A stretch of DNA of 64,000 bases from Akebia trifoliata. Taxonomy: Eukaryota; Streptophyta; Magnoliopsida; Ranunculales; Lardizabalaceae. How positions within the stretch are numbered: position 1 is the first letter of the stretch; every line of letters begins with the position of its first letter. Below are positions 1-12,600 of the stretch, one piece after another. Made by a program: the position numbers and the translations under genes. The notes under the pieces are model-generated. The model was not told where the DNA came from, searched no databases, and saw only the letters and a program-made list of their open reading frames with translations. The stretch is from the NCBI GenBank assembly GCA_017979445.1, contig CM030710.1, forward strand, positions 17,160,248 to 17,224,247. Reading direction: 5' to 3'.

Positions 1-430
1 ACTCCTAGATTGGTCAGGGCAACACAGCCAATTGGCTGTCCAGAACTTATAGACAGACCCATGGTTATATAGGAAAACTATTATGATTAGACAAGCTGCA
101 TTTCTTCTATATATATAGCTCCATTTTAAGAATTATCTCATTTATCACATTACTACTGTATTTTGCAACATTAGAAAGTATTGTTCCTCCGTGGATTGAA
201 TATTGTGTTGTGTTAATAGGTCCCCTCCATGGAATTCCATATGGATTGAAAGATATAATTTCAGTGCGCCAGTATAAGACGACTTGGGGTTCAACAACTT
301 TCCAAAAACAAGTTATTGACATGGATGCATGGGTTTACAAAAGGTCCTTGTACTTTAAAATATGAAATCTGCACTTAGAATGTAACTTTTGTCACTCAGC
401 TTGATTGGTTCTTGATTTTGATCCTTTCAG
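1..430. other. Intron or upstream part of the amidase gene, no feature seen
   Basis: No exon could be supported here. The segment ends in a polypyrimidine tract and CAG that serve as the splice acceptor of the first visible amidase exon at 431, so it is read as intron. A short open frame on the - strand at 107-322 has no recognisable motif and is not called. Confidence 0.5.
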
Positions 431-3400
431 GCTAAGGTCAGCAGGAGCTGTCCTTGTTGCAAAGCTTGTTTCTGGATCACTAGCATATGATGACATCTGG
501 TTTGGGGGAAGGACTCGAAACCCATGGAATATTGAGGAATTCTCTACCGGCTCGTCAGCTGGACCTGCTGCTTCTACATCAGCAGGTTTTTCTTGGTTTC
601 CTGGGCTGCTTTTTTTTTTCAGCCACAAAATTTTACTAAAATGAATGGGAAGAGGGGTATTAGGGGAAGAAGGCAAAGAAACGAAGTTAAAAGAGATGTT
701 CAAATTTTATTGCCATTGTTTGATTTTTCAATTTACTTCCAAGAAGTTTTCTTCCAAGTTTTTTGGCCCTTTTTTATGCTTTAGTTCTATCTAGTCTCAA
801 CAACATTGTCATAAAGTAACAGATGCACTCTATTTACCCTAAATTGAAACACCAGCCACAATTAATGGAACTCGTGCATTTGAATTAGACCCTGTTTGAG
901 CCAAAACAATCTATATATATGATCTCTATGGTGAGAAGTCATCCTCACAAAAAATCAGCCAATTTTGAAATTTCTAACCCTAATTTATAAGTTGAAGAAT
1001 CGTGAACCATCAATTTTTTACCGTTAGTTTGTAACCACTTTTCATGTGGTTAGAAGTTTCAGAATTGACTGATTTTTTATGAGGATGATCTACTGACTAT
1101 AGAGATCATCCTCACAAAAATTCAGTCCATTGCAAAACTTTTTAGCCACATAAGACAAAACTTTATTTAGAATGTTGTCTAGGATTTTGTCAAAATAACC
1201 CAACCCATATATATATATTCAACACCCTACTGTTTGCCTTATGTGTTGTCCTACATGGGTTAGAAGTTTTGGAATGGGCTGATTTTTGATGAGGATGATC
1301 TCTATGGAGAGGAAATCATCTTCACCAAAAATCAGTCCATTCCAAAACTTCTAGCCCCATGTTTACATGTTGAAGAATCGTGAACCGTACATTTTTTGCA
1401 AACCACTTTTGATGGGGTTAGAAGTTTCGGAATGGGTGATGGTGAGGACGATCTCCTCACCATATAGATCATCCTCACCAAAAATTAGGCCATTCCAAAA
1501 CTTTTAATCCTTGTAGTACAAAACCCATCAACATAGAGCAAACATGACCCTATATATATATGGAACATCACCTTTTTCTCCCACCTATTAGGTAGATGCG
1601 CCCCGAGATAACATGTTTCCACTCTTATACCCTTGATCTTGGATTGGGTGCTGGACTTGCACAAAAATCTTTCACACCTATATTCGGATATCTTGATTGG
1701 ATATATTTTTCCATTTATTTTATACTTGTTTAATCTTGTATTTATTATCGCATTATCTTTTTTTTATTTATGACGGGGGTGTCTGAACTTACATCTGACT
1801 AGGGGGACCGGAAGGGCTAGTGCCAGAGCCAAGGAATATGGGTCCCTCCCCTGGGCACATGCAACACCCACACATCACACTGAGGGTGCGTCCTCGCAGG
1901 TGGCCCTGAGGAAATACTGGTCATACTGGGTATTGAACTCACAACCTACGGACTCTCACCGCTTATTAGGTCCAAAATTTCCATTGAGCCACCCCCTCAG
2001 GGTTTTATCATCGCATTATTGCCATGCAATATGCATTTAAGCATTATCATTCTATTATCCCTGATGAGTAAGCATGTTGGATTTCTTTTTGAGATTTTTC
2101 CCAAAAATGTGCGCAACTTTTGCAAAAATTCCAATGCTGGTACACTGTTCATTTTAATTCCCAAAACATGTTTTCGAGCGAGTTTGCTCGTATGTATTTG
2201 CCCTTTCTTTGTTTGCTCTTGGATCTCAAGCAGAAACCTGCTCATAATAAGGGTTGGTCTGACATTATTCTTTTTTGCAGGTCTGGTTCCATTTGCTATT
2301 GGTTCGGAAACAGCTGGTTCCATTACCTACCCTGCTGCTCGTTGTGGCGTGACAGCATTACGCCCGACTTTTGGTACTGTCGGCCGAACGGGTGTTATGT
2401 CCATCTCTGAAAGCCTGGTATCCCAACATAATCTTCATCTTTGTCCCATATTTTTTCTTTTCTTTTCTTGGTGGGGTGGAGGGGAAGGCGTGTTCAATGT
2501 AACCATGGATTCTAAATCCCTTCTATTGAACAGGATAAGCTTGGCCCTTTCTGCAGAAGTGCCATAGATTGTGCACTTGTTCTGGATGCCATACAGGGAA
2601 AGGATCCAGATGACCTCTCATCAAAAGACTTTTTCTTAGAGGATCCATTTTCTATTGACATCACAAAGCTTACAGTAGGGTATCTTGAAGATGCTGAGAT
2701 GGAGGTCAGTTAACCTGTTGTTTTTGATTTTGCAAGATCAAATAAATAAACTCAAAGTGGACTATTTCAAATGTATGTCCACGACAGTATTAAAAAACTT
2801 GCGACTTTGATCAACATCAGAGAAATGAACAACTTCTTGAAATATTTTTCCAGGTTGTTAATGTTCTTGCCTCAAAGGGTGTTAATGTTGTTCCTTTCAA
2901 ACTGAATTACACAGTCGATTCTGTTCAAGGCATCCTGAATTTCACAATGGATGTTGATATGTTATCTCATTTTGACAAGTGGCAGCGGTCAGGGCAGGAT
3001 GATGTTTATGAAGCTCAGGATCAATGGCCCCTAGAATTGCGTCGTGCACGCATAATACCCGCAGTAGACTATGTGCAGGTTTGTCATTTGCCCTCATCCA
3101 ATAATCTTCGGGTGGAATGGAAGTGTACAGTTTGAAGGCAGTTGTTCTTAATCAATTTCACTGAATACTTCTTTGTTATATTTGAATAAACATAAGGAAA
3201 AGTTAAATGGAAATGTGATAATAAATAAGATTGCATTAGAATTATTATAGTCAAGAATTCAAGATACATAAATGAAAAATTAAATGAAAATGCGATGATG
3301 TTAAGATATGGCCAAACCAACCATGATCCATCCTTTTGACACTGCCCTTTTTGACAATAGTTAATACAGTAGTATCTGTATAGAATGATATAGTGCACCT

Positions 3401-6231
3401 TTAGCCATCAAATATTGAAGAGCCGTATGGTTATATGAGAGGAATAGAAGCCCATTTATTACGTCAATTATAATTGTAGATACGTTGAGAGTTTAAGGAT
3501 TTAAACGTCATCTACTTGGGTAGGTGTCGCAACCATTCATAGAGTTCAAGGTGTGAATGAACATCATAAAAGAAGATTTTGAAATATGTTTTTTCAAGAT
3601 TTAGTGACTCATTTCTGGTCTTAACCTAGAAGTTAAGCGTTAGAAGGTTCGGTTGTGAGACAAGGAAGGTGTTAAGTACCTTGTCTCACCCACCAAGTTG
3701 GTGGTTACCAAGTATTGGCCAAATGTGAAGTATAAACTGATTTTTTGAAGTTTAGGAAGATAGTAAGTATTTACAAACAAAAAGAGATACGGTATGTTTC
3801 TCAACTTATATGTGGGTGCAATGAGCAAGCTAAAAATGTAACTTCATACTTGCTGGAATGTTTTTTGAGCTTGAGGTTTTGGTTCAAATCTAAGTAGATT
3901 TCACTTTTTGGAACCTCTAGCTTCTACCACACATATATATGCTTACATGGGAGTCTAGTTTTGTTGGTTAAGTTCTAGGAACATATCCATGGGTTGGACA
4001 CATCTTTTGGGGAACTTTCACCTTATGCATGAAAATATGTCTTCTAGGGACTGTTCTTTGTTGGTTTAGAGTATTAAGTATAAATATAGGTTGATTTACA
4101 CTTTTGACTCATAATCATTTTAAAAATAAAAAGAGTGGTGTGTGCATGTAATGTTCTATAAAGGAACTTGTTCATGGACTTAGAAAAGTGAAGATTACTT
4201 CACATTGTGAAGGATTACTCTTTTCCTCCTTTGGTTAAGAAAATTAACTTGAAATTTGAAGTACTTGAAACTTAAAGGAAATAGAGATAAATTGTTAGGG
4301 AAATTAAATACTCTCTAAGGTTATTATGGAGTTAGAAAAGATTACCTCACAAGTGAGGGATTACTCTCTTGCTACTTATGCCATTGAAAGGAGACTAAAC
4401 TACTTACATAGCAAGAAATTAAATGTGCATAAAATTAAAGAAAGGGATAGATAGGAAGGGGGATTTGAGGGATTTAATTACATAAAAACAGAAATATAAA
4501 TTGTTTTCCTCACCTTGGTCTTTTCCTCTTCTTCTCTCCTCTTCCCCTTCTTGCTCTAGGCTTCTAAAATGGGTAAGAAACCAATTGGGCAGAATTTTGA
4601 GGCTTTAGAAGGCTTTGAGAAAGAAATTTGATAGAATTTTAGGATCCTCAACTTCCTCCCCCATTTGCCTTTGATGAGTCCTCTATTTGTAGGTTCATGG
4701 GAGACCTTCGAGGATATAAGTGTCCAAATCCCTTTACTTCATAACTTTTCCAAGAAAACTTAATAAATGACTTTAAATACTCTCAATCAACTTGTCCTTG
4801 ATGGTTTTTGTACCTCCTTGAGTCTTACTAATCATGATTATCAAAGGGTAGAGGTGTAATAACTCACAAGGTTCTAGAGAATTCTATAGGGAGGGTAGAA
4901 GTGCCCAAGTCCTTTGAATTTTGTCAATCTCTAGAGAATGTAAGAGCCTTGTCATGTAATTTGCGATGGAGAATTGATACTTTTAAGACAATTGCATTAA
5001 GTAGGCTCTTAACAACTTGAGGGTAGAAGAGTAAAAGTTCTAGAAGATTCTTGTGGGTGGGCAAAAAGGTCAAGGTCCCTTGATCTTAGTCAATTTGCAT
5101 TGAATTTAGGAGACTAGATCTTGAATTAAGGATAGGAATGATGGGCTTAAAGGTCAATTACCTTAATTGAGTCTTAACAAATTATGGGCAAAAGGGTAAT
5201 TGGCTCTTTGTGGGGATCAAAGATGACCATAAGTCAAGATTAAAAGAACTACACAATTTCTAAAAAATCAAGGTTGCAAAATTAAGAAAGGCTTAATACA
5301 TGTGCAAAGTTAGGAAATTGGTTGGATTTTCTTGAGGAATAAGCAATTAATGAGCGGTTTAAAAAGTAATTTCCCTAAGAAAATCTAAAGCATGCATTCC
5401 AAACATAACTGTCTGACTGAACTTGGTTTTAGGTGAATGAAAGTCAGAACAATTTTATGAAGGACATTAGGCCAAAGAAGGCTTTGTAAATTTAGCCTAG
5501 ACATTCGGTGAATGATGGCCAATGTTAATTTTTCCCTGACATTAGGTGACGAATGACAAAAGGCATTAAGCCTGGCTGTTGGTCAGTGAGGGCCAAGCTT
5601 AAATTTAAATATTGTTGCAATTTTGTGATTTTGCTTGTGCTTGAAGTGGGTCTGACTTGATCAATTGAAATCCTTTGGGTTTCACCCTTTTTCACTGGAT
5701 TTTGATGAGCTCTTGGGCTCAGTTCGGGCAAATTGGGGTGTCTACAATGATCATCCAATTAGATAGACTAATTTATAGGATATAAGAGTTTCTAATGCCC
5801 GCAAATTAGTTGGATAAATATGTTCCATATTGGCAGTAATCCCATTCCCTAATCATGCAACTAACACCAAGTAGGTTCCGTCTGTATGTGTCAATTATAG
5901 TACAGAGAGAACGAAGAAAATAATTGTTCCTCTATTGTTAAATACCTCTTATAAGATGAAGAGTTTGGCTTGTTTACAGGCACAAAGAGCGCGAGGAAAA
6001 TTGATTCGGGAGATCCGTAACAGCTTTACTGTAGATGCATTTATTGGCAATGTAACAGATTGGGAGAAAGTTTGCATGGGAAATCTTGTAGGCATGCCGG
6101 TCGTTGTTGTTCCAACTGGATTTAAAAATATTACAAACCCACCCGCAGGTGGTACTCGACGAAGAACCACCATTACTACTGGTATATATGCTCCTCCACA
6201 ACATGATCACGTTGTAAGTCTTCCTCCCCCC

Positions 6232-6267
<36 letters not shown>

Positions 6268-7472
6268 TATATGGTAATATCCAAGCTTTCCTTGAGATGT
6301 TAGCACCCTTCTCTAGTATGTTTCTTCCATCAATGCCTCTCCAAAAGTGTTGATATATGCTTGTCTTCATTTTCTTAAATTCCTTTAGTGATCAAGCAAC
6401 CCACATATTATTGATCTTTCCTTTTCCGACTTGTGAAGAACATTTTATGAAAACTGACATTCATATTCTGCCATTTAATTTGGATGTAAATTATTTCAAA
6501 CTCGTACTCTTCCAACATAGTTGTACATTTGTTGTGGAAGTGTTTATTTAATGAATAATTTCACAAACAAGAAGAGCCAACCTGTAACACAAGACAGGCA
6601 AATGCTCTTGCATCCCGTGCCACTGAATCAGTAACAAATTATATCTGGACCAGATTCGTCTAGAAAGTTGATATGGCACGTAATGATATGTAGCAGTCAC
6701 AAAATTTGGCTGACCTATTGAAAAGTTGCAGTTTAATTGTGACTTTTTTTCCCTTTACTGAATAAATCCATTACTGCTTCAAGAAGTCACAAGTTTTTGA
6801 AAAAGTAGTGAACTTCGCAATTAAAACACAATATGCACAACTTTTTCAAAAACTCGATCCCAAGTTACTTAAAAGAGAACGATACCATAGTTGTTACTTT
6901 TTATTGACTCACTTCATTTATTGTTGCCTAATATTTTACGCCAATGGTCAATACATTTTTTAGCACATATAATTTTATGGGAATACTTTATCATGTTCAT
7001 ATATTCATGTGTAAACATTCAATAGTAAGTGTTGTTTTGCTCAAAGAATATGTTGAAAAATTAGAATAAATGTCTAAGGTATGAAATATGTAATTTTTAT
7101 AATTTTCTCAATTTTTTTGTCAAATTTCCTTCTTGTCGATCTTATTTCCAAACTCCAACTTGATGATTATGACATGTAGTGGTTTGGCTAGTCAGATTAT
7201 GTCTCTAACGTATGTACCAATCCTAAGATTTTGAAAACTGGAGCTATCCTTGCCTTGGGAATATTCTAATATGTTCTCTTTCATGTGTGCAGGCTCTAGC
7301 ATTAGCCATGGCTTTCCAATCTGTCACCAATCACCATAAACGGCACCCACCCATTGATGATCTTGGGCCAGATGATTTCATTCCAAATCCGCCTGAATTT
7401 AAGTATCCTCCTCTCTCGTGTGCCAAGCCAACCCCTCATCCCATCGCTTTAGAACCGTGGTCGAATGGCTAA
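431..7472 (+). CDS. Amidase-signature family protein, C-terminal six exons (5' end outside window)
   Basis: Six exons join in frame: 431-585, 2281-2417, 2534-2704, 2854-3078, 5980-6213 and 7293-7472, with AG/GT borders throughout and a TAA stop at 7470-7472. About 366 residues are visible. Exons 1-2 carry the amidase signature: GSSAGPAAS, then LVPFAIGSETAGSI. The first segment holds the cis-Ser and the second the nucleophilic Ser of the Ser-cisSer-Lys triad; the catalytic Lys would lie upstream of the window. The last exons hold the MGNLVGMPVVVVPTG motif typical of the C-terminal half. The family hydrolyses amide bonds (GatA-like, FAAH-like and related enzymes); the substrate cannot be told from sequence, and the protein resembles the generic plant 'amidase family protein' group. 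All visible exons are open, so the gene looks functional. Introns are large (1.7 kb, 2.9 kb, 1.1 kb) and filled with repeats. Confidence 0.88.
890..1555. repeat. Two diverged foldback MITE copies in amidase intron 1
   Basis: Two adjacent segments, about 890-1205 and 1215-1555, contain the block GAGGATGATCTCTATG followed by its near-complement ATCATCCTCAC, flanked by copies of TTAGAAGTTTYRGAATGG and its reverse complement. The same arrangement recurs at 33279-33688, 45559-45928 and 63326-63601. Flanks are TATATA runs, as at the other copies. Copy limits are approximate because the copies have diverged. Confidence 0.6.
1757..2004 (-). mobile_element. tRNA-derived SINE (family 2) in amidase intron 1
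   Basis: Read on the - strand it starts near 2004 with a pol III A-box-like GTGGCTCAATGG, then a B-box-like GTGAGTTCAATACC (plus positions about 1928-1942), and ends in an A-rich tail (the T run at 1757-1770). A 15-bp direct repeat with one mismatch flanks it: TTATTATCGCATTAT at 1742-1756 and TTATCATCGCATTAT at 2005-2019. That is the target-site duplication expected of LINE-type retroposition. It differs from the second SINE family at 22.3 kb. Confidence 0.7.
3480..5746. mobile_element. Probable LTR-retrotransposon-derived insert in amidase intron 4
   Basis: Intron 4 (3079-5979) is swollen by non-coding sequence. At 3655-3700 there is a segment of the type AAGGTGTTAAGTACCTTG, and at 5733-5746 TTGGGGTGTCTACA, which looks like a polypurine tract followed by an LTR start (TG...). 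A similar junction lies at 13526-13539. No reverse transcriptase or gag frame is present. The extent is uncertain; a degraded non-autonomous LTR element is the best reading. Confidence 0.3.
6232..6267. repeat. Compound (CT)n(CA)n microsatellite in amidase intron 5
   Basis: A CT run passes directly into a CA run and then TATATA, starting 18 bases after the intron 5 donor at 6214. The pyrimidine run is close to the splice donor and may vary in length between individuals. Confidence 0.9.
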
Positions 7473-9699
7473 TGGCTCGGCTTCCAGTGGGTATTCATTC
7501 AATGAAAGCCTTTTCCTTAGAGTCCAATCCTCGACCTACTCGATGAGATTATGGAAGTAACGCATTTATTGCTACTGCACGATTTATTCTAGTTCCTACT
7601 GTTTTGTACTTATTATTTACGTAAAAACAGTCAGTTAAAATGATTAATTTGAATCAAGCTTGAGACAATGACATCCATAGGGGTTATATCATGGAAGTTG
7701 CACCCTTTCATGTTATGGGCAATGGACTCTTCATCTCCAAACCACAAAATCTTTTGATAATTCATTTTTTATGGGTTAAAAAGACATGGATTCTTCTACC
7801 GATCAAAAGAAAAAAAAGAGAGAGATTCTTCGGTTTGTACACTTCCAATCCAGCATTTTCCCATTCATATCTTCTTGTATGATAAAGATTTTGGGTTAGT
7901 GATGGGAATTTGTGGGAGGCACATAAAGAATAGAGTAAGTTTACTAAAGATGAACTGATTATAGTTCACCGAGAGGATTGGTATGTATGTATAGCATTTA
8001 CCAAGTCGGGTTGGGTTTTGTGTTGAGATTCGACAGCATCCAAAGACTTGGGTCACTCTATTTCTTTTTCCTCCCCTGCTATGCAAATGAGTTAGTGGTT
8101 GGTAATTAGACAGTAAAGATCGGTTTTGAACCCATGGTATCAACACTCACATGATCCTTTCTACTTTGTGGGTTGGTTAACTAGTTGAAAGTTTTTTCTA
8201 CTAAATGCCCCTCCTTGTGAAAAGTATTGAACTACTCAAAATACTTTTTCACCTCTTTTTTTTTTTTTTTTTTATCAATCATCGTTGCAATGTATTTAGA
8301 TTTGTGGTAATAAATGATGGATGGAGAATGCCTAAGGCTCAAGATAAAACACCTTTAGTTTGGTATTTTTCGTTATTTTCTTCCATTATTTTCTTCCAAT
8401 TATTTGGTTCTCATTTTTTTTTCTTTTAAATAAAATGCCTCTATTTTAACGTTCTTGTTTAATATTTTCTTTTGGAGAATATATATTTTTCTCTATTCCT
8501 GTGACTGAGACAAGAGTAACTTCTTAGATTGTCTACGTACCTCAATTTTGATTGTGATTAAGTGTAAACTTAATCATTATACCATCTCTTCCCTAGGTTG
8601 GTTGGTGTGGTTTAGAAGAATCATACTATTTGACTTTATACATAGGTTGCAAAGGGGGCGATAAGAGATCGGATTTGATCCATGGTGATGTCAGGAGATT
8701 GGTTCGGCCAGAGGTGGCCTCTGTAGTTGTAATGTGCTTGATTTGGTAAAGCTTGGTTGACTCTACCAACTTGATTCCATTATGGTTTTGGTGTCAGATT
8801 ACTTCATCGAGTAGAATCTTGATGATGATTGAGCAAGGATCAAGTCCCTGACTTGCATATCTTAGATTTCTTTAGTAAGACAACTCTTTTAATAGTAATG
8901 CATTCATTCCATCTTGACCATTGACTTTCATTATCCTCTTCAAAGATAGGATTTCCATTTCTATAGGGAGGATTGTTTGATTAGTGCCTTAAAACACTGA
9001 ATTTAATACATTTTATCAAGGCACTTATCAGATTCTTGATCTTATTTTACCATAATTAGCAAATAATATTGCAATTGCTTTTTGTCATCACTTTACATAT
9101 TCTACCATATTAAATTGGCATAATTGCATCAATTAATTACTTAGAAAAATCTTATCATCGTGTGCTGGATTTTGTAGATTGAAATTAAAAATTCTAATAT
9201 GAATACAATTGAGCAATTCAAGCACATCAGGATGATATTAGAAGGATGTGGATCAAAATTCAACCACGTCTCGGTAGATTCCAACCTTGCGACAATAAAA
9301 TGGTGATCAATCAGGCTGATTTTGCATGGCCATACTTCACATGCAAGGGTGATCTAATTGTTGATGTACACACGTACCAAATGATTTAAGAAGCCAATAA
9401 TTATCTATAAATAAGACCTTAGACCTATTGTAATTTGTTCTTGCTTCTTTAGTCCTCTCTAGGTCTTCTTTCCAAATTAGATTAGGTTTTATAGCTTACA
9501 ATCAATAATTGAAGTGCGGAAATTAACCTCAAACCTAACCTATAATCCACTTACAAATCTCCAAATACATAAACTTCACAAAAGAACATAAATAATTAAA
9601 CTCTAAGTCCATCCTCAAGCAGATTGGGAATGCAACTCATTAACGCAACGAACTTTATGTGCCACCTCATAATCTGGCTCCTCAAAGACTAATTTTAGA
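7473..9699. other. Intergenic; no gene supported
   Basis: Downstream of the amidase stop. It holds short open frames with no motif, a T-tract at about 8257-8273, and at 9400-9480 a TATAAATAAG followed by a pyrimidine-rich segment that resembles the promoter/R part of an LTR. No matching second LTR was found, so no element is called. Confidence 0.5.
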
Positions 9700-12600
9700 A
9701 TAGTTGACATCTAAAATGGTGAGGGATATGGTGAGTGAAATCGATTCGACTCTTTTTCACTAAATAACGAAAGGGGTTTGATTGGGAAATTAGGGATTTT
9801 TAGGAAGTTGCCACTTAGTTTAGGTCTAAGAATCATAGATAACTCCAAAATGAATCAGGTTGATCCACAAGTAAGAGAAATGTGTGAGAGGTCAAATTAC
9901 GGGTTTCAAAAGGTATTAGGCACCGAACCCGCCTGATCAAGATGATCGGTCTTTACTATAATCCAAAACTATCCTACAGTCAAAAGAAAAAGACTAAAGT
10001 CAAGCTAAGGTCCAGTCATCATCAATTTATATTGGTTTTGCTAAATGAATTTTGCGGCTAATGTTTTTCCAAATATTACATAATTCCTCGAACTCCGTAC
10101 AAAATGGAAAGATTTGAAAAAGTATTAATTTCATCTCATGTTCTAAAGTTCACATGGCAATATATTTTAATTGAAAAATTCACATATGCAAATATCTCCC
10201 AAATTAAAAATTCGTAAAAAGTTTTCAAATTAAAAGATCATGAATATGAAAATTTTAAATTGACGATTTATGAAGTTTCTAAATTAGGAATATGAAATTT
10301 TCCAAATTAGAAACTTGCAAATATGATAAATTCTCGAAGTAGAAATTTGTAAAAATGATTTTCTAAAATAGAAAATTACACCTATATGACAAATTCCTAA
10401 ATTAGAAATTTATAAATATAAAAATTTCAAAATAGAAAATCACAAATACATGACAAGTTCCTAAATTAGAAATTTGTGAATACGAATTTTCCAGAATAGA
10501 AAGTTGTAAAAACATGAAATTTTCAAATTAGAAAGTCATAAATTTTCATTAGCATAAAATTCTTAAATGAGAAAAATGCAAAACTCTCAAATTGGAAAAT
10601 TATAAAAAAACATGAAATTTCTAAAATTAGAAAATTTTGAATATGAATTTTTCCAAAATAGAAAATTATGAAATCCCAAAATTAGAAAGTTTTAAAAATG
10701 AATTTTTTAAAATTTAAATTATGAATATGAAAACTTTCAAATTAAGAAATTATGAATAGACGGCAATTTAACAACTCGGCAAAACTCAATATGACATAAA
10801 ATCACCAAATTAACGAAATGTGAATGTACATGGATCTTAAAATGAGTAAAAATCAATATCTTGTAAATTACCAAGTCAGGAAAATATTAGCATACATGGA
10901 TCTTGAAATTATAAAAATCAATACTATGTAAAATTACTAAATAGGAACATACGTGGATTTTAATATTAGCAAAAATCAAAATCACGTAAATTTATTAAAT
11001 CAGGAAAATAGGGTATACATGAATTTTGAAATTAACAAAAATCAAAATTATGTAAATTTATCAAATCAAGAACGTATGGGCATATATGAATTTCAAAATT
11101 GGCAAAATATGAATATGGTAACGAATTTATGAATCGAAGATTTATACATGTCAAATTTTCAAATTAGAAATCTTATGAACATATAGCAAATCCGCGGATT
11201 GAGAATTCATGGACATAAAATTTTTGAATCAAAATATTATGAGCACGTGACAAATTAGCAAATAAAAATTATTGAATCAAAATTAATACATATATGCAAA
11301 TCTAAAATGCATATATAGGCAAAATTCATACACATGGCAAGTTAGAAATTAATACATATGTGCAAACATTCTCGAGTCAAAACGTTAGGAATATGTGATG
11401 AGGTAGGAGAAAAAGAAAAGAATAAATAAAAAAAAGAAAAAGTAACACAACAAAAATACATTGGCTGTTGGGATTCCTTCAAATAAAACTTCGAAAGCAA
11501 GGGTGAGCTTTACGAGGAGAGAAATTCCAGTTGGAGGTACGTTGTTGCTGTAATCGAGTTGGCGGAGTAGGAGAAGATTGAAAACGATGGTGACGTGGTG
11601 AGAGCAGCCGATTGGGGCTGTTGTGAGGGTTTTTTCCTGTTTATTTTTTCTTGTTATTCTTCTTTTGTTTCGCAAGATTAATCCCCAGAGAATAGGAAAG
11701 AGATCAGCCAAGAGAGGAGTCTGAGAGAAGGAAGAGAACGTGGAATCGCTGATGGGTAAGGTGCTAATGGAGTGGGGTGGAGAAGGAAGATGAATGTGTT
11801 GTTGGATGAGGCGTTAATGGAAGAGTGAGGGGGAAGATGATGGAAGGGCTGCTGTTTTGGGACATTGAGAAGAGAGAGGACAACGTAGTGGTGGATGTTG
11901 GTCAGTTGGAGGTGATGGAAGAGAACGTAGTGGTCGGTCGGGTGGTAGCTGCGTTGAACGTGGTGAAGATATGGAGTGGAGAAGTGGTGATGGCTGCGTT
12001 TGAATTTTGAAAAGAAGAGGAGAGAGTGTTGTGGGTACTACTAGGGAAAGTTGGAAAAAAGGGAAGAGAGTGTTGTGTTTGGGGTGTCGCAGAGAAGGAG
12101 CAGCAACCTTGCGACTATTAGGAGGTTTGTGGAGAAGAAGGAGCAACAACTTTGTTGCTGTGAGGGTAGTGTATTCGACCCTCCCTCAATCTCTCATCAT
12201 TTCCTTCTTTCTTTTTCTTCTACATCTTCTTCTTCCTTCTTTTCTTTTTTTGCTTGTTGACCAGAGAAAAGAGAGGTGGGGGACGTGAGAGAGAGTTGGG
12301 CAGAAGTGGGATTGAGCTTGGGACGATGAAATGAGAGAAGAGAGGGGCCTTTTTTTTAAAAGAATTTCTTTTCCTCTTTTATTGATTCTTTCTTTTCAGT
12401 TTTCTTTATTTTTCTTTCTCACGTATTTCTTTAAGAGAATGGGGAGTGATCCCATACTATCCACCTTAATAGTCCTTCATTGATGGGTTCGCGATTGGTT
12501 AGTTATTTTTTTTTCCTTCGATTTTTAATGTGATTTAATTTTGAATGGTTTATTAATTTTTTTTTTTAAATTTTGAATGGTTGATTTAATTTTATTTTTA

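Noticed and set aside
2019..2567. 182-codon + strand frame overlapping amidase exon 2
   Set aside because: It is the true exon (2281-2417) read through into both introns; only the exon part is protein-coding.
3084..3398. 104-codon - strand frame in amidase intron 4
   Set aside because: Low-complexity hydrophobic frame in AT-rich intron DNA, with no motif.
11385..12288. Several overlapping 60-111 aa open frames on both strands
   Set aside because: They come from a GA/GT-rich stretch that is open in many frames at once. The residue runs (Leu/Pro/Ser, Arg/Glu/Val) are compositional and match no domain.
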